A stretch of 35,007 bases of DNA from Crenothrix polyspora (GTDB taxonomy: Bacteria > Pseudomonadota > Gammaproteobacteria > Methylococcales > Methylomonadaceae): the NCBI GenBank assembly GCA_945877505.1, contig CAMDWT010000020.1, positions 1-35,007 on the forward strand, given 5' to 3'. The first letter of the stretch is position 1. Every line of letters begins with the position of its first letter. Positions 7,673-15,885 of the stretch are shown one piece after another. Position numbers and translations under genes: made by a program. Under the pieces are notes generated by a model. It saw only the letters and a list, made by a program, of their open reading frames with translations, was not told where the DNA came from and searched no databases.

Positions 7673-8535
7673 GTATATTGATTAATAAAAACACAAAGGT
7701 TATTTGCCAAGGTTTTACAGGTAAGCAAGGTACGTTTCATTCTCAACAAGCACTCGCTTATGGTACGCAATTGGTAGGAGGGGTAACACCTGAGCGGGGC
7801 GGCGAAATTCATTTGGGCTTGCCCGTATTTAATACGGTTGATGATGCCGTAAAAAATACGGGGGCAACGGCTAGTGTTATTTATGTGCCACCTTATTATG
7901 CCGCTGATGCCATTCTTGAGGCCGTAGATGCAGGGATTAAGATCATCGTTTGTATTACTGAAGGGATACCCGTTTTACAAATGTTACGCGTAAAAGCAGC
8001 CATGGCTGGAACCGGTGCGCTATTGATTGGGCCTAACTGTCCTGGAATAATAACGCCAGGGGAATGCAAGATAGGTATTATGCCTGGAAAAATACATCTT
8101 CCAGGATCGATTGGTATTGTTTCACGATCAGGTACTTTAACGTATGAATCGGTACATCAAACTACCCAGCAAGGACTAGGACAAAGTACCTGTGTAGGAA
8201 TAGGAGGCGATCCAATTCATGGGATGAATTTTGTAGATGTCCTGAGTCGTTTTCAAGAAGATGAACAAACTAAAGGAATAGTGATGGTAGGAGAAATCGG
8301 TGGGGGCGAGGAAGAAGATGCTGCAGACTATATTAAAGCCTATGTAACTAAGCCCGTGGTGGCTTATATTGCAGGACAAACGGCACCTGCTGATAAACGG
8401 ATGGGACATGCTGGAGCCATTGTAACCGGAGGTAAGGGCACTGCTAAAGGTAAGATTGCTGCATTGAAAAATGCAGGCATTGAAGTGTGTTTATCACCTA
8501 CTGATATTGGTGTTGCAATGAAGGCCTGCTTTTAA
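7669..8535 (+). CDS. sucD: Succinate-CoA ligase (ADP-forming) alpha subunit
   Basis: Alpha subunit (288 residues) carrying the CoA-binding Rossmann fold ([16 protein letters not shown] at residues 12-27) and the histidine that is phosphorylated during catalysis, in [13 protein letters not shown] near residue 245. Other family blocks are [17 protein letters not shown] and [10 protein letters not shown]. It is very close to E. coli SucD over its full length. It overlaps sucC by four bases (ATGA), with GGAGG just upstream of the ATG inside sucC, so the two subunits are translationally coupled. As with sucC, the malate-CoA ligase subunit MtkB is the less likely alternative. Confidence 0.88.
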   Translation: MSILINKNTKVICQGFTGKQGTFHSQQALAYGTQLVGGVTPERGGEIHLGLPVFNTVDDAVKNTGATASVIYVPPYYAADAILEAVDAGIKIIVCITEGIPVLQMLRVKAAMAGTGALLIGPNCPGIITPGECKIGIMPGKIHLPGSIGIVSRSGTLTYESVHQTTQQGLGQSTCVGIGGDPIHGMNFVDVLSRFQEDEQTKGIVMVGEIGGGEEEDAADYIKAYVTKPVVAYIAGQTAPADKRMGHAGAIVTGGKGTAKGKIAALKNAGIEVCLSPTDIGVAMKACF

Positions 8536-8612
8536 TTTTTTTAGAGAGGACTAACGGCTCAGATTAAAGCGAAAATTTATTAATGAAACAATAAATAACA
8601 CGCAGTTATAAT

Positions 8613-9554
8613 TTAGTCAGTAGTATGTTGGATGTAGGTTAATACCTCGTTAACTAAATCATTTTGTTCGCTCTGAAAATTTTTGGCATCGCTGATTTTA
8701 CGTAACCAAGTAAATTGTCGCTTAGCTAATTGCCTAGTGGCAATAATCGCTTTTTCTGTCATACCGCCAAGGGATTCTTCACCTTGAAGGTATGACCAGA
8801 TTTGTCGATAACCGACGGCTCGAATTGCGGGCATCTTCTCGTTTAAATCGCCCCGTTGGTATAGTTTTTCGACTTCACTGATCAAACCTTGTTCGAGCAT
8901 TTGATGAAAACGTTGAGCAATAACCTCGTGTAATAACTTTCTATCCGTAGGAGCGATAATCAGCTTTATATTCTGGTAGGGTAACTCATTGTTTTGTGAA
9001 GAACTGAAAAAAGATGATAAAGGTTGGCCACTAATTTCATAGACTTCTAAAGCTCGTTGGACGCGTTGTGGATCATTGGGATGAATTCTTGCGGCAGCGA
9101 CTGGATCAACCTCAGCAAGACGGCTATGTAATACTTCTCTACCTAAGGTCTCTAAATCATGATCTAACTTCGCACGGATTAGTGGGTTAGCCTCGGGTAA
9201 TAGTGCGAGTCCGTTAAATAAAGTCGAAAAGTAAAGCATGGTCCCACCTACTAAAATGGGTGTTTTTCCACGACTTGAAATATCCTCCATCAGACTTAGC
9301 GCCTTAGATCTAAACTGTCCTGTTGAAAAAGATTCTTTTGGGTCCAAAATATCAATTAAATGATGAGGAATATGAGATCTTTCAATTAGGGTGGGTTTGG
9401 CCGTGCCAATATCCATCCCTCTAAACACCAGCGCAGAATCCACACTAATAATCTCGCCCCCCATGCTGTCAGCAAGTTTAATAGCAAGCGCTGATTTACC
9501 TGATGCGGTTGGGCCCATTAAAAATATAGCTGGCGGAAGGGATTGGGTAGACAT
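8613..9554 (-). CDS. miaA: tRNA dimethylallyltransferase MiaA
   Basis: Transfers a dimethylallyl group to A37 of tRNAs reading U-starting codons. The P-loop GPTASGKS is at residues 14-21, followed by SVDSALVFRGMDIGTAKP, the substrate-binding block of the family, and RAVGYRQIW further on. Length 313 residues agrees with E. coli (316). It lies 83 bases downstream of mutL on the same strand, the usual mutL-miaA order. In many gammaproteobacteria hfq follows miaA; here the next gene is sucD in the opposite direction, so hfq is elsewhere. Confidence 0.96.
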   Translation of the reverse strand: MSTQSLPPAIFLMGPTASGKSALAIKLADSMGGEIISVDSALVFRGMDIGTAKPTLIERSHIPHHLIDILDPKESFSTGQFRSKALSLMEDISSRGKTPILVGGTMLYFSTLFNGLALLPEANPLIRAKLDHDLETLGREVLHSRLAEVDPVAAARIHPNDPQRVQRALEVYEISGQPLSSFFSSSQNNELPYQNIKLIIAPTDRKLLHEVIAQRFHQMLEQGLISEVEKLYQRGDLNEKMPAIRAVGYRQIWSYLQGEESLGGMTEKAIIATRQLAKRQFTWLRKISDAKNFQSEQNDLVNEVLTYIQHTTD

Positions 9555-9637
9555 AGTTAAAAATTATTTAGATGTTCTAATAGCAATTGATGATCGAAGG
9601 GATACTTATTGTTAGGACCTGAACAAACTAAACACAT

Positions 9638-11452
9638 TTATTGCCCCCGCATAAAAAATTTATCAAGGTCTTGAAGCGATAGTTCAATCCACGTGGGTCT
9701 ACCGTGATTACATTGGCCAATTCGTTCAGTTTTCTCCATATCTCTTAGTAATGCATTCATTTCTTCAAGCGTTAAACGTCGATGAGCACGAACAGAACCA
9801 TGACAAGCCATTGTAGCCAAAACTTGATTACGCTGCTCTTGTATACGTTGGCTAATGCCGTTAACTGAAATATCAGCCAAGACGTCTCGAATCAATTTTT
9901 CTTTGTCGATATTACCCAGTAATGCCGGCGTTGAACGTAAAATTATGGTTTCAGGACCTGAACGAGTAAGTTCAAAGCCTAATGAAGAAAAAAACGAATC
10001 TTCTGACTCTGCCAAGTCTGCTTCAGATGAACTAACAGTGATTTTAATAGGTAGTAATAAGGGTTGGCTGGGAATCCCGCCTTCTTGGTATTGTTGCTTT
10101 AAGCGTTCATAAGTTATCCGCTCATGGGCTGCATGGGTATCAACCAGAATGATACCTTTTGGTGTTTCGGCTACTATAAATGTTGCGTGTAAATGGGCAA
10201 CAGCATAGCCTAAAGGATGGCTGTCAGAATGTTCTGAAACAGTATTTTCAGGCTTTTGTAAGGGTAAGTCAGACGAATATAGAGATGTATACCCGCTAAT
10301 AGCTTCTGCGATTGTTAAAGGCAAAAGATTTTGCTGCGGAGGACGGGGGGTATAAGCACCTATAGACTTAAAATGTGCACGGGGATCTGTTTCGTGCGCA
10401 GAATCTAAGGCCAGATTGTCAGTTACGGTAATGTGATCAATACGGTTTTCAGGTCTTATATCCGCGAGTGATCGGTAGAGTGCGCTGAACAAAAAGTCAT
10501 GAACCAATCGCCCTTCTCTAAACCTAACTTCCAGTTTAGCCGGATGTGCATTAACATCGACTAGCGTAGGGTCTAGCGTCAAATATAAAACAAAAACAGG
10601 ATGCCGGCCATGGAATAAAACATCCTGAAAAGCTTGCTTAACAGCATGAGACACTAATTTATCTTTGATTAACCGGCCGTTAACATAAAAAAATTGCATA
10701 TCTTGTTGGCTACGAGAAAAGGTCGGTAAGCCAACCCAACCTGTCAAATGTAAGCCAGATGCTGAAAATTCGATTTTGACTGAATTTTCAATAAAAGAGG
10801 GTCCACAAATGCTACCGATTCTTTGTTCTTGAGCTGAAGGGCTTATTGCGGGCTTTAGATTAAATATTTCTTTTTGGTTATGAAACAGCGTAAAACCAAT
10901 ATCAAAACGACTGAGTGTCATTCTTTTGATTAAGGTCTCAATATGCGCAAATTCAGTTTTCTCAGCTTTTAAAAATTTACGTCTAGCCGGTGTATTATAA
11001 AATAAATCACGAACATCAATGGTCGTACCTTGAGGATGCGGATCTGGTTGAGGATCAAAATTTTGTTCTGAACCGTCAGCGGTCACACTCCATGCGCATT
11101 CAGCATTGGCCGTGCGAGAAATGAGTGTCAGTCTTGCAACGGAACTAATGCTGGGCAAAGCTTCACCTCGAAAACCCATGCTAGCGACTTGCTCTAAATC
11201 TTGTAGAGAGGCAATTTTACTAGTGGCATGTCTGGATAAGGCTAGGGGCAGGTCTTCTTTATCGATTCCACAGCCATCGTCCCTGATTTTTATAAGTCTA
11301 GCGCCACCCTGCTCTATTTCTATCGTAATTTGGCTTGCACCCGCATCAAAACAGTTTTCAATAAGTTCTTTAACTACGGACGAAGGTCTTTCTACGACTT
11401 CACCAGCCGCAATCTGGTTGATGAGTTGAATGGGTAGGGCATGAATGCGCAT
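9638..11452 (-). CDS. mutL: DNA mismatch repair protein MutL, endonuclease type
   Basis: Mismatch-repair protein linking MutS to strand incision. The N-terminal GHKL ATPase shows IAAGEVVERP (14-23), DAGA (36-39), DDGCGI (58-63) and GFRGEAL (93-99). The C-terminal domain has the metal-binding set of nicking MutL proteins: D438-x-H-A-x2-E444-x4-E449, ACHGSVRA (549-556) and CNHGRP (581-586). E. coli MutL lacks this set and relies on MutH, so this organism probably nicks with MutL itself. The first motif reads DTHA where DQHA is usual. A proline- and glutamine-rich linker (about 335-415) joins the domains. 604 residues, a normal length. Confidence 0.96.
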   Translation of the reverse strand: MRIHALPIQLINQIAAGEVVERPSSVVKELIENCFDAGASQITIEIEQGGARLIKIRDDGCGIDKEDLPLALSRHATSKIASLQDLEQVASMGFRGEALPSISSVARLTLISRTANAECAWSVTADGSEQNFDPQPDPHPQGTTIDVRDLFYNTPARRKFLKAEKTEFAHIETLIKRMTLSRFDIGFTLFHNQKEIFNLKPAISPSAQEQRIGSICGPSFIENSVKIEFSASGLHLTGWVGLPTFSRSQQDMQFFYVNGRLIKDKLVSHAVKQAFQDVLFHGRHPVFVLYLTLDPTLVDVNAHPAKLEVRFREGRLVHDFLFSALYRSLADIRPENRIDHITVTDNLALDSAHETDPRAHFKSIGAYTPRPPQQNLLPLTIAEAISGYTSLYSSDLPLQKPENTVSEHSDSHPLGYAVAHLHATFIVAETPKGIILVDTHAAHERITYERLKQQYQEGGIPSQPLLLPIKITVSSSEADLAESEDSFFSSLGFELTRSGPETIILRSTPALLGNIDKEKLIRDVLADISVNGISQRIQEQRNQVLATMACHGSVRAHRRLTLEEMNALLRDMEKTERIGQCNHGRPTWIELSLQDLDKFFMRGQ

Positions 11453-11674
11453 CAGTCTAAGTAAGGTCTAGGAGCTGTAGATGAATGAATAAAAGGGATT
11501 TATTTATTAGCTGGCATCATTTCGACAAGCTAATAAAGTATCGTGTATTAATTATACCTTATCTAGTGGAGACAAATTGATAGTGTCACTTGTATACGGT
11601 AGCGAATAAAGTAAATGGCTTTTTTATAGTGATGAATAACACATTATTTTTTAGCTGATAATGGAGTTTTAAAA

Positions 11675-11767
11675 ATGCCTAACGATAGCACGCGCTCAAA
11701 AATGCGACGTCTGCTAAAATGGGCAAGTTTGACTCTAGACATGGCCTCTATAAGCTCGCTTAGATGA
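11675..11767 (+). CDS. Possible 30-residue small ORF
   Basis: ATG at 11675 with a TGGAG ribosome-binding sequence nine bases upstream opens 30 codons (begins MPNDSTRSKMRR, ends ASISSLR). It is basic at the N-terminus and unlike anything I recognise. It precedes the permease by 70 bases and could be a leader peptide or chance. Confidence 0.2.
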   Translation: MPNDSTRSKMRRLLKWASLTLDMASISSLR

Positions 11768-11786
11768 TCGCTATTTATCTAACACC

Positions 11787-11803
11787 ACTCACTGTAAGTG
11801 AGT
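11787..11803 (+). promoter_or_regulatory. Palindrome upstream of the NCS1 permease gene
   Basis: Perfect arms ACTCACT (11787-11793) and AGTGAGT (11797-11803) with a 3-base loop, 34 bases before the permease start. It could be an operator or a leader hairpin. Confidence 0.4.
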
Positions 11804-11837
11804 CTTCTAAGCACTATATTAAGATGCGACACACGCT

Positions 11838-13142
11838 ATGAAAAAATTAAAACCTCATGATGATTATTCATTATCACGCGTGCCGTCAGACGGAAAGCTA
11901 CCTACTTGGAAAGTTATGGTGGTAAGGTTGGGCTGCTTATCTTGCCTGCCAGTTCTTATGCTTGGAACTACACTGGGTTACAGTCTTACTTTTTGGCAGG
12001 GTGTTTGTGCTCTATTTTTTGGAAGTGTACTACTACAGATCGTCGGGTGGGCGATTGGTAATATTGCTGCTAGAGAAGGATTGGCAACCAGTTTAGCCTG
12101 TCGTTGGGCTGGCTTTGGAAACCTAGGATCGTCCTTAATCGGTGTCGTCATTGCCCTATCTACTATTGGATGGTTTGGGATTCAAAATTCAATTTTTGCT
12201 ACAGGGCTTTTTCAAACAACGGGGCTCTTAACGTTTGAAATTTGGTCAGTCATTACTGGGCTTGTGTTAACGATACTAGTTATGTACGGCTTTAAATTCT
12301 TGAGTCTGACGGCTAATATTGCCTTACCGTTATTTGTTATCGGTACGCTCTATGCACTGGTAGAGATATTAGCCAAAAACAATCTAGCTGATTTAGTCAA
12401 CTCATCAATTCCCGGTCCGGCGATTTCAATGGGTACTGCGATAACCATGGTGATGGGTAGCTTTATTACAGGAGCTGTTTTAACGCCAGATTTGACTCGT
12501 TTTGTGCGAACGGGCAAAGATGTTTTCTGGATATGTTTGGTCAGTACCTTTGTAGGTGAACTTGGTTTTGGCATGATTGGTATTTTAATGTCTCACGCTG
12601 CTAAATCAGCTGATCTGAATGTCATTATGCTGTCGTTCTCGGGTGTGTTTGGGACGCTTATGGTCATTTTCTCAACTATAAAGAGCAACAACCTAAACCT
12701 TTACAGTGCGTCATTAGGTATCCTAAATTTTTTTGATGCGGCTATTAAGATCAGGTTAAATCGAGGAACAGTGACGTTATTGGCAGGCATTATAGGCACT
12801 GTACTTTCTATGGTGGGTGTGCTGAGTTTTTTTACAAACTTTTTGATAGTGCTGGGAGAAGCAATTACGCCGATAGCAGGCATTATGGCCGTGGATTATT
12901 ATGTGTTAAAAAGGAGTCGCAATGTGCTTGATATATCAAGCGCAAAAGGGACGCTTCCTGATAAGGTTGAAACCTGGAATCCTGTTGCCATAATAGCTTG
13001 GGCGCTGGGCTTTATAGCTGGAATATTTTCAACAGATTTTGGGATTCCTGCAATAAACTCGCTTGTAGTTGGCGCGCTTACTTATCTAGTTATCATGAGG
13101 CTGTCGGTAACTTTTTTCAGTAAGAAAAGGCTTGAGTTGTAA
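11838..13142 (+). CDS. NCS1-family permease (cytosine permease CodB-like)
   Basis: 434-residue integral membrane transporter with about 12 hydrophobic helices. The N-terminal segment (YSLSRVPSDGK), the first-helix region (LGTTLGYSLTFWQG) and the middle GSFITGAVLTPDLTRFVR block are typical of nucleobase/cation symporters of the NCS1 family, closest in style to CodB. The substrate is therefore probably cytosine or a related base, but no deaminase gene is next to it, so this is an inference. It converges on the LuxR-type regulator gene. No clear Shine-Dalgarno sequence precedes the ATG. Confidence 0.85.
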   Translation: MKKLKPHDDYSLSRVPSDGKLPTWKVMVVRLGCLSCLPVLMLGTTLGYSLTFWQGVCALFFGSVLLQIVGWAIGNIAAREGLATSLACRWAGFGNLGSSLIGVVIALSTIGWFGIQNSIFATGLFQTTGLLTFEIWSVITGLVLTILVMYGFKFLSLTANIALPLFVIGTLYALVEILAKNNLADLVNSSIPGPAISMGTAITMVMGSFITGAVLTPDLTRFVRTGKDVFWICLVSTFVGELGFGMIGILMSHAAKSADLNVIMLSFSGVFGTLMVIFSTIKSNNLNLYSASLGILNFFDAAIKIRLNRGTVTLLAGIIGTVLSMVGVLSFFTNFLIVLGEAITPIAGIMAVDYYVLKRSRNVLDISSAKGTLPDKVETWNPVAIIAWALGFIAGIFSTDFGIPAINSLVVGALTYLVIMRLSVTFFSKKRLEL

Positions 13143-13182
13143 GCTTGAAGTAAAATATATTACAAAAAAGAGCTAAGTCGAC

Positions 13183-13213
13183 TATAGGGCTTATAACCAA
13201 TTTTTAGCCTATA
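13183..13213. terminator. Possible bidirectional terminator between convergent genes
   Basis: TATAGGGCT (13183-13191) pairs with AGCCTATA (13206-13213) with one bulged G; the loop contains a T-run. It sits between the permease and the LuxR gene and overlaps the latter's stop codon. Confidence 0.4.
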
Positions 13214-14318
13214 AGACGTGGGTGTTATTTAATAGAGCCACTAATTCAGCTTGTCTTTTGGTCCCTGTCTTTTGAAAGAGTGCTTTTAACTGACTCCGAA
13301 CTGTATTAAGGGTAACGTTTGCTGCACTGGCATACTCTTCCAATGATTGTCCTGCCATTAAGGCTGAGGCTACCCGACCTTCAGCCTTTGTAAAATGTAA
13401 TAGTTTACTGATAGCTTCTAGCTGTGATGGTGGCTTTCCCGTTTTGTTAAGCAAAATCAATGCAAGAGGTGTTTGCCAATCTTTTGCAAATATTGATGAA
13501 GCGACTACAGGAGTGACAAAGACTTGCCTGTTTTTAACACCACTAACCTGCATCTGTCCACCTACAGCTTGTTTTTTTGTTGCAGCGCTGATCAACGAGT
13601 TTAATTGGTGGCAATGAGTCGATAAGCGGGCGGTTAAGTATCCATCTTTATAGCATAAGTCAAAATCCGGATCATTGAGTAGCTTATCTGCGCTCGTATT
13701 TAAATGTAAAATACCCCCCCGCGCATTCACTATAATCATCGATGATTTACAGTTATCAATGGCGATAGTGCCTAGTTCAATTTTTGTTTGCAGTTTTTGG
13801 GTTTGGTAATGCAGTCGCAAGGTTCTTTGTAAATGATCAAAAAGCTGATTTGCGGCTGAAATATTAGTTTGGTCAAAAGGATTCTGACCAACATTTCGTA
13901 TTAATCCAAATGTTTTAAAAAGTTCATTGTCTTCATAAGCCCCAGCAACCATCAGGTATCTAACATTACAAGGTAATAAATAATCTTGATAAAACTCATT
14001 ATGATCAACATAATGTTGGCTGTTAATATCGTGACAGAAAAGCCATTCTTTTAGGGGTGCTTTGTTGATATGAGCTCTGGGATCTATCTTACTGTAATAG
14101 TTGACATAATCATCAATTTCATCAAAAGAATGAGATAACCCCGCTATAACTGCATCAATAGGGCGCTCATCTTCTTTATCAAAACTCATAATCAGGGCAT
14201 CATTAGCCCCTATATATAAAGCGCAAAGCTTCAAGGCGTCTTGTAATCCGTTGGGGTTAAGAACAGATTCATACAGCGAGCCAATTACAGCGTCTAATGT
14301 TGGTTTTTTAGAGATCAC
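13209..14318 (-). CDS. LuxR-type helix-turn-helix transcriptional regulator
   Basis: 369-residue regulator. The C-terminal about 65 residues form a GerE/LuxR helix-turn-helix (FTKAEGRVASALMAGQSLEE, then NVTLNTVRSQLKALFQKTGTKRQAEL). The N-terminal about 290 residues are a sensory region; residues 180-285 (IAIDNCKSSMIIVNARGGILHLN) look PAS-like, but I cannot name its ligand. The start is GTG at 14316-14318. It lies 43 bases behind the response-regulator gene on the same strand, so the two are probably co-transcribed, and it converges on the NCS1 permease, which is a candidate target by proximity only. Confidence 0.85.
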   Translation of the reverse strand: MISKKPTLDAVIGSLYESVLNPNGLQDALKLCALYIGANDALIMSFDKEDERPIDAVIAGLSHSFDEIDDYVNYYSKIDPRAHINKAPLKEWLFCHDINSQHYVDHNEFYQDYLLPCNVRYLMVAGAYEDNELFKTFGLIRNVGQNPFDQTNISAANQLFDHLQRTLRLHYQTQKLQTKIELGTIAIDNCKSSMIIVNARGGILHLNTSADKLLNDPDFDLCYKDGYLTARLSTHCHQLNSLISAATKKQAVGGQMQVSGVKNRQVFVTPVVASSIFAKDWQTPLALILLNKTGKPPSQLEAISKLLHFTKAEGRVASALMAGQSLEEYASAANVTLNTVRSQLKALFQKTGTKRQAELVALLNNTHVL

Positions 14319-14361
14319 AACGTTGTTTTGAGGTTAATTACAAAGAGACGAGATGATCCAA

Positions 14362-15102
14362 TCATTCAATTAAAATAGCCGATACGCAAGCATAACCAAT
14401 AGAATGAACTGTGGTAATTGGTAATTCACAGTCTAGAGCTTCCATGACTTTCTTTCTTAATCGACCGACTAATAAGGTCATTCTGCGACTACCATTCTGG
14501 TTATAGCGGCCCAATAATTTTTCAGCCAAAAAATGTTTATTAACGGTTTCGCCGCGTTTTAAAGCCAAAATATTGAGCAAGTTAAACTCTCGCGCAGTTA
14601 ATTGTAATGTTTTTCCGGAAGGTGCCTTGAGTAACCAGCCATTAGTGTTTAATGTCCAACCTACCGCATCGTTAAGCGAGGGAGTTTCTATCAAGTCTTG
14701 GCTTTGCCTGGTTGCGGCATAAATATTCGACAGTAACAAATCACAAGTAATCGGGTTAATTAAAAAACGATCAACTCCCTTATCTAAGTAAAATATCTTT
14801 TTCGCGCTACTAAAATTAGCATCAACAATTAAAATAATTATTAAGTCAGGATTAATGGCCAAATAACGCGAGATATCACCTTCAAATAAGATATTAGAAG
14901 CCTCGTCAAAATAGACGACTAAAACAGTAATGGGTTCATTTAATAAAGATTTGAATAAGGAAAAGCCATCTACGAATTGTTTAAACTTAAAATCAATGCT
15001 GCAAAAATTGACTTCCCATTCAGCTAATTTGAGAGGGTCATTGCTTAAAAAAGCAACGACTAATTGATTATGATGGATTGCATTATTATTATTATGACTC
15101 AT
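14362..15102 (-). CDS. OmpR-type winged-helix regulator with degenerate receiver
   Basis: 246-residue protein. Residues about 150-242 are a clear OmpR/PhoB winged helix (LQLTAREFNLLNILALKRGE, RRMTLLVGRLRKKV, ITTVHSIGYAC). Residues 10-130 have the beta-alpha pattern of a receiver, but its key residues are altered: the N-terminal acidic pair reads SND in place of DDD, and the Lys-Pro of strand 5 reads Asn-Pro (FLINPI). An aspartate is present after strand 3 (VVYFDEAS). Phosphorylation-independent signalling is therefore likely. No histidine kinase gene adjoins it; the next gene downstream is the LuxR regulator. Its promoter must lie in the repeat-bearing region to the right. Confidence 0.85.
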   Translation of the reverse strand: MSHNNNNAIHHNQLVVAFLSNDPLKLAEWEVNFCSIDFKFKQFVDGFSLFKSLLNEPITVLVVYFDEASNILFEGDISRYLAINPDLIIILIVDANFSSAKKIFYLDKGVDRFLINPITCDLLLSNIYAATRQSQDLIETPSLNDAVGWTLNTNGWLLKAPSGKTLQLTAREFNLLNILALKRGETVNKHFLAEKLLGRYNQNGSRRMTLLVGRLRKKVMEALDCELPITTVHSIGYACVSAILIE

Positions 15103-15329
15103 TATCCCAACCCCATATTTATCTTTAGTCCTTTATACTTTAAATATCCTAATTTTTAATGGTACATCAAATTACCTCAGTAATATTTCTAATAGGTTTA
15201 ATTTGAATTCTTTTGTGCCTATTGGAGGCATTTAAAATAATTTTTAGCTTAACTTCAACGTGTAAGTGAGCTGTATTTTTATGCCTTAGAGAGCTAGGGC
15301 TTCTATTATCCCTCACTTGTAATATAAAA

Positions 15330-15349
15330 CATCCCCTATTTGGGGGATG
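15330..15349 (-). terminator. Hairpin next to the AACTC repeat
   Basis: Arms CATCCCC (15330-15336) and GGGGATG (15343-15349) with a 6-base loop. On the minus strand it is followed by TTTTATATT, so it could act as a terminator or attenuator ahead of the response regulator gene. Confidence 0.5.
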
Positions 15350-15360
15350 AAAATATAATC

Positions 15361-15410
15361 AACTCAACTCAACTCAACTCAACTCAACTCAACTCAACTC
15401 AACTCAACTC
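15361..15410. repeat. Pentanucleotide microsatellite (AACTC)x10
   Basis: Ten perfect, uninterrupted tandem copies of AACTC (GAGTT on the minus strand). Non-coding, 259 bases upstream of the minus-strand response regulator start. Perfect arrays of this length are prone to copy-number change by slippage. Confidence 0.98.
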
Positions 15411-15594
15411 GGATCTTAGGACGTCATTAGTTGTTCAATTCTCGCGGATGTTCTTCCTAAGTGGTAAGCATAAAACCTCTTAACGACAAATGATGTCGTA
15501 TTGAATAAATAACATAAAGCGGGGTTCGGAAATAAGATTGGTATCAGAAAGTTTTTTGGATGTTGAGCTTAGTTTTTTTTATGTTTCATTAGGC

Positions 15595-15632
15595 AATAAA
15601 AAAACCCGCTAAGCCTTTCGACTTGCGGGTTT
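15595..15632 (-). terminator. Rho-independent terminator of the tRNA-Gly/tRNA-Cys unit
   Basis: Arms AAACCCGC (15602-15609) and GCGGGTTT (15625-15632). Read on the minus strand, the stem is followed by TTTTTTTATT. It lies 34 bases beyond the 3' end of tRNA-Cys. Confidence 0.85.
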
Positions 15633-15665
15633 CTGTTTGTCTTTGTACTTGTTTGAATCTACCCA

Positions 15666-15739
15666 TGGAGGCTGCGGGCGGAATCGAACCGCCGTAGATG
15701 GCTTTGCAGGCCACTGCATAACCATTTTGCTACGCAGCC
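15666..15739 (-). tRNA. tRNA-Cys (anticodon GCA)
   Basis: On the minus strand: acceptor stem GGCTGCG / CGCAGCC, anticodon stem GTGGC / GCCAT with loop CTGCAAA (anticodon GCA), T-arm loop GGTTCGATTCC, and encoded CCA. 74 bases including CCA. It is downstream of tRNA-Gly on the same strand, a pairing also seen in E. coli (glyW-cysT). Confidence 0.97.
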
Positions 15740-15752
15740 ATAAAGGTTAAAT

Positions 15753-15782
15753 AAAAAAGCCGCGATATTTCGCGGCTTTTTT
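15753..15782 (-). terminator. Terminator-like hairpin between tRNA-Gly and tRNA-Cys
   Basis: AAAAAAGCCGCGA (15753-15765) pairs with TCGCGGCTTTTTT (15770-15782): a 13-base perfect stem with a TATT loop and A/T tails, so it looks like a terminator on both strands. It occupies most of the 53-base spacer between the two tRNAs. Confidence 0.75.
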
Positions 15783-15792
15783 ATTTATATAT

Positions 15793-15867
15793 TGGAGCGG
15801 GAAACGAGATTCGAACTCGCGACCCCAACCTTGGCAAGGTTGTGCTCTACCACTGAGCTATTCCCGC
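15793..15867 (-). tRNA. tRNA-Gly (anticodon GCC)
   Basis: On the minus strand: acceptor GCGGGAA / TTCCCGC, D-arm AGCTCAGTGGTAGAGC, anticodon loop TTGCCAA (GCC), T-arm GAGTTCGAATCTC and encoded CCA. 75 bases. First tRNA of the unit, 19 bases from a consensus -10 box. Confidence 0.98.
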
Positions 15868-15885
15868 ACTGAAATCAATTCAGGT

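Larger units (their letters stand above)
11453..11837. other. Intergenic region between mutL and the NCS1 permease
   Basis: About 385 bases between divergent genes, AT-rich, presumably holding both promoters. No RNA gene was recognised. It contains the small reading frame at 11675-11767 and the palindrome at 11787-11803, listed separately. Confidence 0.6.
15103..15594. other. Gene-free stretch upstream of the response regulator
   Basis: About 490 AT-rich bases without a convincing reading frame or RNA gene. It should hold the promoter of the minus-strand regulator. It contains a hairpin (15330-15349), the AACTC microsatellite (15361-15410) and a small inverted repeat, ACGACA (15483-15488) / TGTCGT (15494-15499). 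Confidence 0.6.

Noticed and set aside
6506-8535. Malate-CoA ligase mtkAB of the serine cycle
   Set aside because: Overall sequence is closer to SucCD and no serine-cycle genes adjoin; kept as an alternative, not the main call.
9855-11429. Two plus-strand frames (85 and 107 codons) inside mutL
   Set aside because: Antisense shadows of conserved mutL motifs.
15361-15410. CRISPR array
   Set aside because: The repeat unit is five bases with no spacers; it is a simple microsatellite.
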